Notes under the pieces: generated by a model
What the model was told of the DNA's origin: nothing
Databases searched by the model: none
Seen by the model: only the letters and a program-made list of their open reading frames with translations
Shown: piece by piece, positions 16,829 to 25,256 of the stretch
How the letters are laid out: each line of letters starts with the position of its first letter
How positions within the stretch are numbered: the first letter of the stretch is position 1
Made by a program: the position numbers and the translations under genes
Origin: Mycobacterium sp. WUMAC-067
Lineage (GTDB): Bacteria; Actinomycetota; Actinomycetes; Mycobacteriales; Mycobacteriaceae
Assembly: GCF_020217485.1 (NCBI RefSeq)
Contig: NZ_JAEKMI010000023.1
Location: forward strand, 1-64,000
Length of the DNA: 64,000 nucleotides
Reading direction: 5' to 3'

Positions 16829-18013
16829 ATGGCCGAGATGAACCGTCGCAGATTCCTGATCGCCAGCGCGGGTGTGGGGGCGGCGGGGTTGCTGTCGGGA
16901 ACGGTGGCGGTCAGTTGGCCCGACCTGATGCGCGCCGCCTCCGACCGGCCGCTGGCCGAAGGAAGCGGCGTCCTGGTGATCGCCACGCTCTACGGCGGCA
17001 ACGACGGGATCAACACCCTGATCCCCTACGCGGACAACGCCTACCACGACGCCCGTCCCGAACTCGCCTATTCCCCCGGCGATGTCTTGCACCTCGACGC
17101 GCAGCTGGGCCTCAATCCGGCTCTGAAGAACATGGCCGGTCTGTGGAACCAGCGGCACCTCGCCGTTGTGCGCGGCGCCGGCTACCCGAAGCCCGACCAC
17201 AGCCACTTTCGCTCCATGGACATCTGGCAGACGGCGTCACCCGCCGAGCCGGTTTCGACCGGCTGGATCGGCCGCTGGCTCGACGCCACCGGCGATGACC
17301 CGTTGCGTGCGGTCAACATCGGGGCGGTCCTGCCACCGCTGGCCGTCGGCGCAAAGTGCACAGCGGCAGCGCTTTCGCCGAACGGGGCGCCGGCCGAGGC
17401 GGAGGGATTCGACGGGATCATGACCGCGCTGGGTAACGACGACCCCGATGACACTCCCGCGATGGCCGCGGTGTGCAAGGCCTACCGTGCGACGCACACC
17501 GCCAACACAACCTTCGCGTCGGTCAAACCTGCTATCACGGAACGCAATTCACTGGCCACTCAGCTGAGCATGGTTGCCCAGGCCATCAAGGCCCGCGTCC
17601 CGACGCGGGTGTATACGGTGCAGTTGGGCGGCTTCGACACCCATGCCGGCGAACGTGGGACCCAGCAACGGTTACTGCAGACATTCGACGAGGCGGTGGC
17701 CGCGTTCATTCAGGAGATGGCCGGACGAGACGTGGTCCTGATGGCGTATTCGGAGTTCGGGCGTCGAGTGCGTGCCAATGCGTCACAAGGCACTGATCAC
17801 GGTACGGCGGGGCCCGTTTTCATCGCGGGTACGCCCGTGAAGGGCGGCTTCTACGGCGAGGAGTCCAGCCTCACCGACCTCGACAACGGAGACCTGAAGT
17901 ACACCACCGATTTTCGTGACATCTACTTCGAGCTGCTGGCGCAAACCGTCAAAACCGATCCCACACCCTCGGTCGGCACGGGACGAAAGAGGCTGGGATT
18001 CTTATCCGCCTAG
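16829..18013 (+). CDS. DUF1501 family Tat-exported protein
   Basis: 394 residues. The N-terminus NRRRFLIASAGVGAAGLL is a twin-arginine signal. The body matches DUF1501, a branch of the alkaline phosphatase/sulfatase fold: VIATLYGGNDGINTLIPY, PDHSHFRSMDIWQTA, QLGGFDTHAGE, LMAYSEFGRRV and DHGTAGPVFI, with Asp/His residues where metal ligands are expected. It probably works with the DUF1800 protein just upstream. Convergent with ackA, with a 12-nt tail overlap. Confidence 0.88.
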   Translation: MAEMNRRRFLIASAGVGAAGLLSGTVAVSWPDLMRAASDRPLAEGSGVLVIATLYGGNDGINTLIPYADNAYHDARPELAYSPGDVLHLDAQLGLNPALKNMAGLWNQRHLAVVRGAGYPKPDHSHFRSMDIWQTASPAEPVSTGWIGRWLDATGDDPLRAVNIGAVLPPLAVGAKCTAAALSPNGAPAEAEGFDGIMTALGNDDPDDTPAMAAVCKAYRATHTANTTFASVKPAITERNSLATQLSMVAQAIKARVPTRVYTVQLGGFDTHAGERGTQQRLLQTFDEAVAAFIQEMAGRDVVLMAYSEFGRRVRANASQGTDHGTAGPVFIAGTPVKGGFYGEESSLTDLDNGDLKYTTDFRDIYFELLAQTVKTDPTPSVGTGRKRLGFLSA

Positions 18014-19162
18014 CACGTTCACGCAGTCGCGGGCGATGGCCAGCTCCTCGTTGGTCGGGATCACCAGCACGGTGATCGGTGAATCGTCGGCGGAGATCTG
18101 TCGTGCACCCTTGCCCCCGCCGAGGTTGCGCCGCTCGTCGAGCACGATGCCCAGCTCCTCCATGCCCGCGACCGCGTCCCGCCGCACCGCCGCGTCGTTC
18201 TCGCCGATCCCGGCGGTGAAGCTGACGACGTCGGTGTGCCCCAGCACCGCCAGGTAGGCGCCGACGTATTTGCGTAGCCGGTGCGTGAACACGCTATACG
18301 CCAATTGCGCTGACTCGTCGCCGGATTCGATCATTGCCCGCAGCCGGCGAAAGTCCCGCTCGCCGGACAGACCCCACACCCCGGACCGCTGGTTGAGCAT
18401 CGTCTCGATGTCGTCGACGCCCATCTGCGCCGTGTGGCACAGGTAGCTGACCACGCTGGGATCGATGTCACCGCTGCGGGTGCCCATCACCAGCCCCTCC
18501 AGCGGGGTGAGACCCATCGAGGTGTCGAGCGGCCGGGTGCCGGCGATCGCCGAGGCGGAGCAGCCGTTACCCAGATGCAGCACAATCTGTTTCAGGTCGC
18601 CGACCGATCGGTCCAGGAAGGCGGCGGCCTGCTCGCTGACGTAGCGGTGCGAGGTGCCGTGGAACCCGTACCGGCGGATCTGATACCGCTGCGCCAGTTC
18701 GCGGTCGATGGCGTAGGTCGCCGCCGCGGGCGGCAGGTCGTGGAAGAAGCCGGTGTCGAAGACCGCGATGTGCGGTATGTCGGGCAGCAACTTCCGCGCG
18801 ACCTCGATTCCCGTGAGCGCGGACGGATTGTGCAGCGGCGCCAGGTCCGACAGATCGTTGAGCCTCGCGATCACCGCGTCGCCGAGCGGTGTCGGCTCGT
18901 AGAAGGTATTGCCGCCGTGCACTACTCGATGGCCCACCGCGACGACGCCGGATGTCTTCAGGTCGATGCCTTCGTCGGCCAGCGCGTCGAACGCGCGGCG
19001 CAGCGCGGCCTCGTGGTCGGGAACCGGCGACCCCGCCTCTCCGATGCGCTCCACGAGGCCGGTCGAGCGGGCAGCGCCCGAATCGGGATCGACCAGTTGA
19101 AACTTCAGAGACGACGAGCCGGAGTTGATCACCAGCACGAGGCGCGCGCTGCTACTTCCCAT
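18002..19162 (-). CDS. ackA: Acetate kinase AckA
   Basis: 386 residues from MGSSSARL; the ATG overlaps the pta stop region by 11 nt. Acetate kinase interconverts acetyl phosphate and ATP with acetate and ADP. Family motifs: VINSGSSSLKFQLV, VGHRVVHGGN, FDTGFFHDLPPAA, YGFHGTSHRYVS, LHLGNGCS, DTSMGLTPLEGLVMGTRSGD and FTAGIGEN. It works with Pta for acetate overflow and use. Confidence 0.97.
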   Translation of the reverse strand: MGSSSARLVLVINSGSSSLKFQLVDPDSGAARSTGLVERIGEAGSPVPDHEAALRRAFDALADEGIDLKTSGVVAVGHRVVHGGNTFYEPTPLGDAVIARLNDLSDLAPLHNPSALTGIEVARKLLPDIPHIAVFDTGFFHDLPPAAATYAIDRELAQRYQIRRYGFHGTSHRYVSEQAAAFLDRSVGDLKQIVLHLGNGCSASAIAGTRPLDTSMGLTPLEGLVMGTRSGDIDPSVVSYLCHTAQMGVDDIETMLNQRSGVWGLSGERDFRRLRAMIESGDESAQLAYSVFTHRLRKYVGAYLAVLGHTDVVSFTAGIGENDAAVRRDAVAGMEELGIVLDERRNLGGGKGARQISADDSPITVLVIPTNEELAIARDCVNVLGG

Positions 19163-21311
19163 GGGGGCCGCCCTGCGCCTGAATCGCGGTGATGGCAACG
19201 GTGTTCACGATGTCTTCCACCAGAGCGCCCCGCGACAGGTCGTTCACCGGCTTGCGCAGGCCCTGCAACACGGGGCCGATGGCCAGCGCGCCGGCGCTGC
19301 GCTGCACCGCCTTGTAGGTGTTGTTACCGGTGTTGAGGTCGGGGAAGATCAGCACCGTGGCGCGCCCGGCCACGGGCGAGTCGCGCAGTTTGGTGGCCGC
19401 GACCGACGGTTCGATCGCAGCGTCGTACTGGATGGGGCCCTCGACCGGCAGGCCGGGATTCCGCTCTCGCACCAATTGTGTTGCCGCCCTGACCTTGTCG
19501 ACGTCGGCCCCGGTGCCGGAGTCACCGGTCGAGTAGGACAGCATCGCAACCCGGGGCTCGATGCCGAACTGCGCGGCGGTGCGCGCCGACGAGATCGCGA
19601 TGTCGGCCAGCTGCTCCGGCGTCGGGTTGGGGATGATCGCGCAGTCGCCGTAGGCCAGGACACGATCGGGCAGGCACATCAAGAAGATGCTGGACACCGT
19701 GGAGACGTCCGGGACGGTCTTGATGATCTCGAATGCGGGTCGCACCGTGTGCGCGGTGGTGTGCGCGGCACCGGACACCATGCCGTCGACCATGCCGTTG
19801 TGCACCATCATGGTGCCGAAATACGTCGTGTCGCGCATGATCTCGCGGGCCTGTTCGACGGTGACGCCCTTCGCCTTGCGCAACTGCGCGTACTGGTTGG
19901 CGAACTCGTCACGCAACTGGCTGGCACGCGGATCGATCACCGTTACGTCGGCCAGATCCACCCCGAGTTCGCCCGAGCGCTGGCGGATTTGGGCCTCGTC
20001 GCCCAGGATGGTCACGTCGGCGACGCGGCGCTGCAGCACCCGCCCGGCGGACCGCAGGATACGGTCGTCGTCGCCTTCGGGCAGCACGATGTGCTTGCGA
20101 TCCGAACGCGCCTGCAGCGTCAGCTGATGGATGAACATCTGCGGGGTGGTCACCGTGGGGATCGGAATGGCAAGCTGCGCCAGCAGATCGGTGATGTCGA
20201 CGTGGCCGTCCATCAACTCGAGCGCGGTGTCGATCTTGCGCTGCGACGTCGCCGTGACCCTGCCCCGGGCGGAGGCCGCCGCGCTGGCGGTGTCGTAGGT
20301 GCCCAGCCTCGTGGCGACGATGGGCAGCCGCAGTCGCAGCCCGGCGACCAGGGCCGCGATGGACGGGTGCAACTCGAAACCGCCGTTGAGGACGATGCAC
20401 GACAGGGACGGAAAGCCCTCCGCGGCATGCGCGCTGGCGACGGCGAGCACCACGTCGGAGCGGTCGCCGGGGGTGATGACCGCCATGCCGTCGCGCAGCC
20501 GTTCCAGGACGTGGTCGGCGGTCATCCCGGCGACCATCACCTCGGTGACCTCGCGCTCCCGCAGCGACTCTTCGCCGCTGACCGGCGTCCCGCTCACCGC
20601 GCTCTGAAGTTCGGCCACCGTCGGCGCCGACAGCAGCGGTTCGTCGGGCAGCACATAGCTGCGCAGGGACGACGGGCGCAGCGCCTCGTCCAATCTCTTT
20701 CGGATGGCGTCCAACTCGGCCGGTTCGCAGCGGTTGGCCACCACCGCCGCGGTGTGCGCGTGCTGGGCGTCGAGCTCGGCCAGGCAGACCTTGACGACGT
20801 CGGCCACCTCACCGGCGCTCCGACCCTTGCCGCTGACCGTCAGCAGCAGCGGCGCGCCGAGGTTGACCGCGATGCGCGCGTTGGTGGACAGCTCCGCGGG
20901 CCGGATCGCCTGTCCCAGTTCGGAATAATCGCTGCCGACGATCACCACCACGTCGCACTGCTCGGCGACGGCGTGGTAGGCGTCGACGATGGCGGCGATC
21001 GCCGCGTCACCGTCCGCGTGCAGCTGCTGGTACGTGACGCCGACGCACTGCTCGTAGGACAGGCCCGCCGTGGTGCGCGACAGCAGCAGTTCCAGGATGT
21101 AATCCCGATCTTCCACGGCCTGCGGCGACCCGCTGCGCCCGGCTTCGCCGGGCTGGCGATCGCCGCTGTCGGAGCGTGTAATGGGCCGGAACACACCGAC
21201 TTTCGCGACCGTCGCGGTCAGCCGGTGCAGCAGCCCCAGCGCGATCGTCGACTTTCCGGTCTCCGGCTCGGGCGCGGCGATGTAGATTGCCGTTGCGGCG
21301 CCCGAGACCAC
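19152..21311 (-). CDS. pta: Phosphate acetyltransferase Pta
   Basis: 719 residues from the GTG at 21311 (VSGAATAIYIAAPEPETGKS); the longer frame overlaps fgd1 and is unlikely. It has an N-terminal P-loop-like BioD/DRTGG region and a C-terminal PTA_PTB catalytic domain (IVLPEGDDDRILR, ADGMVSGA-type MVDGMVSGAAHTTAHTVRP, SYSTGDSGTG, NTGNNTYKAVQRSAGA). It makes acetyl phosphate from acetyl-CoA. About residues 46-67 form a Gly/Ser/Arg-rich insertion (DSGDRQPGEAGRSGSPQAVE) that I do not remember in the M. tuberculosis protein; its DNA matches the 54-bp repeat near fgd1. Confidence 0.95.
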   Translation of the reverse strand: MVSGAATAIYIAAPEPETGKSTIALGLLHRLTATVAKVGVFRPITRSDSGDRQPGEAGRSGSPQAVEDRDYILELLLSRTTAGLSYEQCVGVTYQQLHADGDAAIAAIVDAYHAVAEQCDVVVIVGSDYSELGQAIRPAELSTNARIAVNLGAPLLLTVSGKGRSAGEVADVVKVCLAELDAQHAHTAAVVANRCEPAELDAIRKRLDEALRPSSLRSYVLPDEPLLSAPTVAELQSAVSGTPVSGEESLREREVTEVMVAGMTADHVLERLRDGMAVITPGDRSDVVLAVASAHAAEGFPSLSCIVLNGGFELHPSIAALVAGLRLRLPIVATRLGTYDTASAAASARGRVTATSQRKIDTALELMDGHVDITDLLAQLAIPIPTVTTPQMFIHQLTLQARSDRKHIVLPEGDDDRILRSAGRVLQRRVADVTILGDEAQIRQRSGELGVDLADVTVIDPRASQLRDEFANQYAQLRKAKGVTVEQAREIMRDTTYFGTMMVHNGMVDGMVSGAAHTTAHTVRPAFEIIKTVPDVSTVSSIFLMCLPDRVLAYGDCAIIPNPTPEQLADIAISSARTAAQFGIEPRVAMLSYSTGDSGTGADVDKVRAATQLVRERNPGLPVEGPIQYDAAIEPSVAATKLRDSPVAGRATVLIFPDLNTGNNTYKAVQRSAGALAIGPVLQGLRKPVNDLSRGALVEDIVNTVAITAIQAQGGPHGK
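21123..21168. repeat. Copy of the fgd1-upstream 54-bp repeat embedded in pta
   Basis: CGGCGACCCGCTGCGCCCGG and the following CTTCGCCGGGCTGGCGATCGC match, with few differences, the core of the tandem repeat at 22359-22460. It lies within the pta reading frame and encodes the Gly/Ser/Arg-rich insertion. Confidence 0.75.
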
Positions 21312-21322
21312 TCGCCCGCCCC

Positions 21323-22333
21323 TCAGGCCAGCCGCCGCAGCCGCGGCGCCAGGTCCTTCTCGAAGAGGTCCAGGAACCGGCGCTGGTCGTGACCGGGGGC
21401 GTGGAACACCAGGTGGTTGAGGCCCCACTTCACGTACTGGCCGACCTTTTCGACCGCCTCGTCGGGATCCGAGGCCACGATCCAGCGCTTGGCGACCTGC
21501 TCGATCGGCAGCGCGTCGGCGGCCTTCTCCATTTCGATCGGGTCGTCGATGCTGTGCTTCTGCTCTGCGGTCAGCGACAGCGGCGCCCAGAATCGGGTGT
21601 TCTCCAGCGCCAGTTCGGGATCGGGATCATACGAGATCTTGATCTCGATCATCCTGTCGATGTCGTCGACGTTGCGGTCGTTGATCGCCGCACCCTCCTT
21701 GACCGCAGGGATCAGCTTGTCCTTGTACAGCTCCTCGCCCTTGCCGGAGGTGCAGATGAAGCCGTCGCCGGCCCGTCCGGCGTATTTGGCGACCGCCGGG
21801 CCCCCGGCCGCGACGTAGATGGGGACCCCGCCCTCGGGCACGTCGTAGATCGAGGCGCCCTTGAGCCGGTAGTACTCGCCGTCGAAGTCGACGCGGTCGC
21901 CGCACCACAGCTCGCGCATCAACCGCACCGACTCGCGCAGCCGGGCGAACCGCTCCTTGAACTCCGGCCAGTCACCCTCGTATCCGGTGGCGATCTCGTT
22001 CAGCGCCTCGCCGGTGCCGACCCCGAGAAAGATGCGGTCCGGGTACAGGCAGGCCATGGTGGCGAAGGCCTGCGCGATGACGGCCGGGTTGTAGCGGAAG
22101 GTCGGGGTGAGCACGGAAGTGCCCAGCGTGATCCGCTTGGTGCGTTCGCCGACCGCGGTCATCCAGGCCAGCGAGAACGGCGCGTGCCCGCCCTCGTGCC
22201 GCCACGGCTGGAAATGGTCACTGACCGTTGCGCTGTCCATGCCGTGACCTTCGGCGGCGACGGCAAGCTCGACGAGCTCGCGCGGGGCAAATTGTTCGGC
22301 GGACGCTTTGTATCCGAGTTTCAGTTCAGCCAC
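21323..22333 (-). CDS. fgd1: F420-dependent glucose-6-phosphate dehydrogenase Fgd1
   Basis: 336 residues, GTG start, the usual family length. A luciferase-like TIM-barrel enzyme that oxidises glucose-6-phosphate with coenzyme F420, the main source of reduced F420 in mycobacteria (needed for activation of nitroimidazoles in M. tuberculosis). Seen: LKLGYKASAEQFAPRELVEL, ATVSDHFQPWRHEGGHAPF (F420 and substrate contacts), LGTSVLTPTFRYNPAVIAQ, LGVGTGEALNE and FICTSGKGEELY. It ends 11 nt before the pta start and is probably co-transcribed with pta and ackA. Confidence 0.97.
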   Translation of the reverse strand: MAELKLGYKASAEQFAPRELVELAVAAEGHGMDSATVSDHFQPWRHEGGHAPFSLAWMTAVGERTKRITLGTSVLTPTFRYNPAVIAQAFATMACLYPDRIFLGVGTGEALNEIATGYEGDWPEFKERFARLRESVRLMRELWCGDRVDFDGEYYRLKGASIYDVPEGGVPIYVAAGGPAVAKYAGRAGDGFICTSGKGEELYKDKLIPAVKEGAAINDRNVDDIDRMIEIKISYDPDPELALENTRFWAPLSLTAEQKHSIDDPIEMEKAADALPIEQVAKRWIVASDPDEAVEKVGQYVKWGLNHLVFHAPGHDQRRFLDLFEKDLAPRLRRLA

Positions 22334-22358
22334 TCGTTCTTTCTACTCCTGTGCAGAT

Positions 22359-22460
22359 GGTCGCGACCCGCCGCGCCCGGCTACGCCGCGCTCGCGATCG
22401 CTCGGGCCTGACGGTCGCGACCCGCCGCGCCCGGCTACGCCGCGCTCGCGATCGCTCGGG
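22359..22460. repeat. 54-bp tandem repeat, two copies, between fgd1 and the metallo-hydrolase gene
   Basis: GGTCGCGACCCGCCGCGCCC and the following GGCTACGCCGCGCTCGCGAT occur at 22359 and again 54 nt later at 22413, apparently identical over about 48 nt. The repeat lies in the divergent promoter region between two starts. A related single unit lies in pta. Confidence 0.9.
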
Positions 22461-22486
22461 GCAACGACGCTTCTACACTCGCGGGC

Positions 22487-23236
22487 ATGGGACCGGCGCC
22501 AACTCTTGTTCAAGTCACCGACACGGTGCACCTCGCGCGGGGCGAGGCCGTCAACTGGACGATCGTCGCCGACGGCACCGGCGTGATGCTGATCGACGCC
22601 GGCTATCCCGGGGACCGCCACGACGTGCTGGCGTCGCTGCGGGAGCTGGGCCACGACGCCGGCGACGTGCGTGCCATCCTGCTCACCCACGCCCACATCG
22701 ACCACCTGGGGTCGGCGATCTGGTTCGCCAACGACTACGGCACCGACGTGTATTGCCACGCCGAAGAGGTGGGTCACGCCAAGCGCGAATACCTGGAGCA
22801 GGCCTCGGTTTTCGATGTGGCCCTGCGCATTTGGCGGCCCCGCTGGGCCGCGTGGGGGCTGCACGTGGTGCGCAGCGGCGGCCTGATCCGCGACGGCATC
22901 CCGTCGACCCGGCCGCTGACCGCCGACGTGGCCGCCGGGCTGCCGGGCCACCCGATGGCCGTTTTCACCCCGGGGCACACCAGCGGGCATTGCTCGTATG
23001 TGGTCGACGGGGTGCTGGTCAGCGGCGACGCGCTGATCACCGGCCACCCCCTGCTCAAGCACGACGGGCCGCAGCTGTTGCCGGAGGTGTTCAGCCACAG
23101 CCAGCAGAATTCGCTGCGCAGCCTGGATGCGTTGGCCCTGCTCGACACCGAGGTGTTGCTGCCGGGGCACGGCGACGTGTGGCGCGGGCCGATTCGCGAG
23201 GCGACGGCTCGGGCCATCTCGCTGGCCGGCGGTTGA
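22487..23236 (+). CDS. Metallo-beta-lactamase-fold hydrolase (Rv0406c-like)
   Basis: 249 residues. The zinc motif HxHxDH is complete (THAHIDHLG, His68/His70/Asp72/His73), followed by GHTSGHCSYV, SGDALITG and PGHGDVW, which supply the remaining ligands. No signal peptide, so probably cytoplasmic. The substrate cannot be deduced; relatives include hydroxyacylglutathione hydrolases, lactonases and quorum-quenching enzymes. Divergent from fgd1 across the 54-bp repeats, the arrangement remembered in M. tuberculosis. Confidence 0.87.
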   Translation: MGPAPTLVQVTDTVHLARGEAVNWTIVADGTGVMLIDAGYPGDRHDVLASLRELGHDAGDVRAILLTHAHIDHLGSAIWFANDYGTDVYCHAEEVGHAKREYLEQASVFDVALRIWRPRWAAWGLHVVRSGGLIRDGIPSTRPLTADVAAGLPGHPMAVFTPGHTSGHCSYVVDGVLVSGDALITGHPLLKHDGPQLLPEVFSHSQQNSLRSLDALALLDTEVLLPGHGDVWRGPIREATARAISLAGG

Positions 23237-23310
23237 TGACCTCGGGCCAGATCATCGCCACACCAACCCCACTGGTCCCGTCACGGGATCCGATGTGTGA
23301 ACCCCAAACG

Positions 23311-23329
23311 CGCTAGCGCATGCGCTATC
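23311..23329. other. Palindromic core between convergent genes
   Basis: AGCGCATGCGCT (23315-23326) is a perfect 12-nt palindrome within CGCTAGCGCATGCGCTATC. A related sequence forms the terminator at 56060-56089. The rest of 23237-23414 shows no gene. Terminator function is possible but the arms are short. Confidence 0.4.
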
Positions 23330-23414
23330 AAAATTGAAAGCCCCCTATGCCCTGAGATCCGTTGTGACGGTGGCTAACTCGATAGCTCCGGTCTGAGCGT
23401 CGGCGACGGGGTGG

Positions 23415-23918
23415 TCACGTCAGCCACTTCTCGAAGGCGATCGGGATGAACGGCCCCCAGGACGGCAGCGGGTCGGGGGCCACCCGGGTATAGCCCGTCG
23501 CGTCGTAGAGCGCCTCGGCCTCGGGCTGCCGGTTGCCGGTGATCAAGTAGAGCCGCCGGTACCCGCGGGCCAGCGTCTCGGCCTCCAGCGCGGCGAGCAA
23601 CGCGCGCGCATAGCCGCGGCGCCGGTGGGCGGCGTCGGTCCAGATCCGCTTGAGTTCGGCGGTGTGGGCGTCGTAGCGGCGAAACGCGCCGCCGGTCACG
23701 GGCACGCCGCGCAGGACCCCGATCAGCAACCCGCCGTCCGGTGGCGCCAGCTCGGCCTCGGGCACGGGCAGCCAGGACAGATGCGTGCTCGGGGTGCCGC
23801 CGTAGCGCTCCGCGTACTCGACGGCCAACTCGGCCAGCAGCGGTTGGGCCAGCGGATCATCGTGGGTGGCCGAGACGAATCGCAGCCGGCCGTCTGGGGC
23901 AATGGATTCCGGCATCAT
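23415..23918 (-). CDS. GNAT family N-acetyltransferase
   Basis: 167 residues from MMPESIAPDG (ATG at 23918; 23915 equally possible). The acetyl-CoA binding motif is RRRGYARALLAALEAETLARG, preceded by AELKRIWTDAAH (beta4) and followed by LYDATGYTRV (beta5). The substrate is unknown. It overlaps or abuts the upstream methyltransferase gene (stop at 23926) and is probably co-transcribed with it. The longer open frame into that gene is a shadow. Confidence 0.85.
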   Translation of the reverse strand: MMPESIAPDGRLRFVSATHDDPLAQPLLAELAVEYAERYGGTPSTHLSWLPVPEAELAPPDGGLLIGVLRGVPVTGGAFRRYDAHTAELKRIWTDAAHRRRGYARALLAALEAETLARGYRRLYLITGNRQPEAEALYDATGYTRVAPDPLPSWGPFIPIAFEKWLT

Positions 23919-23925
23919 CGAAAGC

Positions 23926-24807
23926 TCAAACGCGTGTCGCGGTGACGTATTCCGGGATGAACTCCGCGTCGCCGCGCCCGGTACGCCGCCGCCTGCCCAG
24001 CCCCATGGTGCGCAGCAAGTCGGCGATGTCGCGCCCGCGTGTCTCCCAGCCGTGGGTCGCCAGATACTCAGGGACATAGTGGTATTCGCCCGGATAAGTC
24101 AGGCTGGCCAGGTCGACGTCGAGGCCGCGCCGCCGCCAGCCGTCCACGAAGGCGCGCTCGGCCCCCAGCTGCAACGGATTCCAGGTGGGCATGTGATCGG
24201 CGGCCAACCGGCTGCCCGGGGCGCTCGCCGCGGTGACCCCGTGCAGCAACCGGCTCTGCTCGTGGGGTGGCAGGTACCCGACGAGCAACTGCTCGGCGAC
24301 CCACACCGTGGGCTGGGCGGCGTCAAAACCCACCCGCCGCAAGGCCGCCGGCCAATCGTGGCGCAGGTCGATGCCGACCGCGCACCGGTTGGTGGCCAGG
24401 GTGGCGTCCAGCCCGCGCAGCACGTCGGACTTGAAGTCGAGCACCTGCGGCCGATCGATCTCGTAGACCGTCGTCCCCCGGGGCCACCACAGCCGATAGG
24501 GCCGGGTGTCCAGTCCCGACGCCAGGATCACCACCTGGCGGATGCCCGCCCTGCCCGCGTCGGCAAGGAATTCGTCCACGAAACGGGTGTGCGCCGCCAG
24601 CGCATCCATCAGCGCCGTCATCGCCGGGTCGTCGCCGTCGTCGGCCGCGAAGGTGTGGTCCTTGACCGCCCGGGTGAGGTACTCGATCCCGACGGCGCAC
24701 AGCAACGGCTCGGCGAACGGATCATTCAGCAGGCCCTTGTCGGTGGCCACGGCCCGCGCGGCGGCGCCGAACGTCGCGGTCACCTCCACGTCGGCCGTCG
24801 GTGCCAT
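23926..24807 (-). CDS. SAM-dependent methyltransferase, mycobacterial TIGR00027/Rv0145-like family
   Basis: 293 residues. Family signatures: TATFGAAARAVATDKGLLNDPFAEPL, MDALAAHTRFVDEFLADAG, VVILASGLDTRPYRL (SAM-binding loop), YEIDRPQVLDFK, DLRHDWPAAL, WVAEQLLVGYLP. Mycobacteria carry many copies of this putative O-methyltransferase family, with unknown substrates. Followed directly by a GNAT gene and preceded 7 nt upstream by DUF3054. Confidence 0.9.
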   Translation of the reverse strand: MAPTADVEVTATFGAAARAVATDKGLLNDPFAEPLLCAVGIEYLTRAVKDHTFAADDGDDPAMTALMDALAAHTRFVDEFLADAGRAGIRQVVILASGLDTRPYRLWWPRGTTVYEIDRPQVLDFKSDVLRGLDATLATNRCAVGIDLRHDWPAALRRVGFDAAQPTVWVAEQLLVGYLPPHEQSRLLHGVTAASAPGSRLAADHMPTWNPLQLGAERAFVDGWRRRGLDVDLASLTYPGEYHYVPEYLATHGWETRGRDIADLLRTMGLGRRRRTGRGDAEFIPEYVTATRV

Positions 24808-24814
24808 CGCGCGC

Positions 24815-25186
24815 TCAGACGTCGGAGCGGCGCCGCAGGGTCAGCCCGACGGCCACTCGCCAGCCCAGCAACAACAGCGCGGTGACCGTCGTCGCCACCA
24901 CGACGAAACTGGCGGCCACGCCCGCAGACGTCGCCTTGCGCAGCACCATGCCGACGACCACGGTCGACAACCAGACCACGACCCCGGTCGGCGCCACGGC
25001 GGTGGGCCGCCGCCAGCCGCGCGCGGCCAGCCACCCGATGGCGGTGCCGGTGAGAAACGGCCACGCCGTCGCGGCGACGCCGGTGACGTTGAGCCCTTCG
25101 TCGTGGCTGCGGCGCCCCAGGGCGCAGAACACCAGCACGCCGACGACGTCGACGGCGAGCCAGCCCAGCCATCGGAGCCTAAGCAT
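24815..25186 (-). CDS. DUF3054 membrane protein
   Basis: 123 residues with four hydrophobic segments (about 8-24, 38-55, 62-82 and 90-110). Family pattern: DVVGVLVFCALGRRSHDEG at the N-terminus and AWPFLTGTAIGWL in the second helix. DUF3054 proteins are common in actinobacteria and have no assigned function. Likely promoter-proximal gene of a DUF3054-methyltransferase-acetyltransferase unit. Divergent from the SDR operon with 70 nt between starts. Confidence 0.83.
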   Translation of the reverse strand: MLRLRWLGWLAVDVVGVLVFCALGRRSHDEGLNVTGVAATAWPFLTGTAIGWLAARGWRRPTAVAPTGVVVWLSTVVVGMVLRKATSAGVAASFVVVATTVTALLLLGWRVAVGLTLRRRSDV

Positions 25187-25256
25187 GCAGCGAGACTACC
25201 GGGCAGGGCCGAAGATCCTTGACCCGACGGCCGCGGTGAACCTAGATTCGTCAGCA

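Noticed and set aside
21312..21428. Longer pta start
   Set aside because: It would overlap fgd1 by about 100 nt and adds an Ala/Pro/Arg-rich stretch unlike the family N-terminus.
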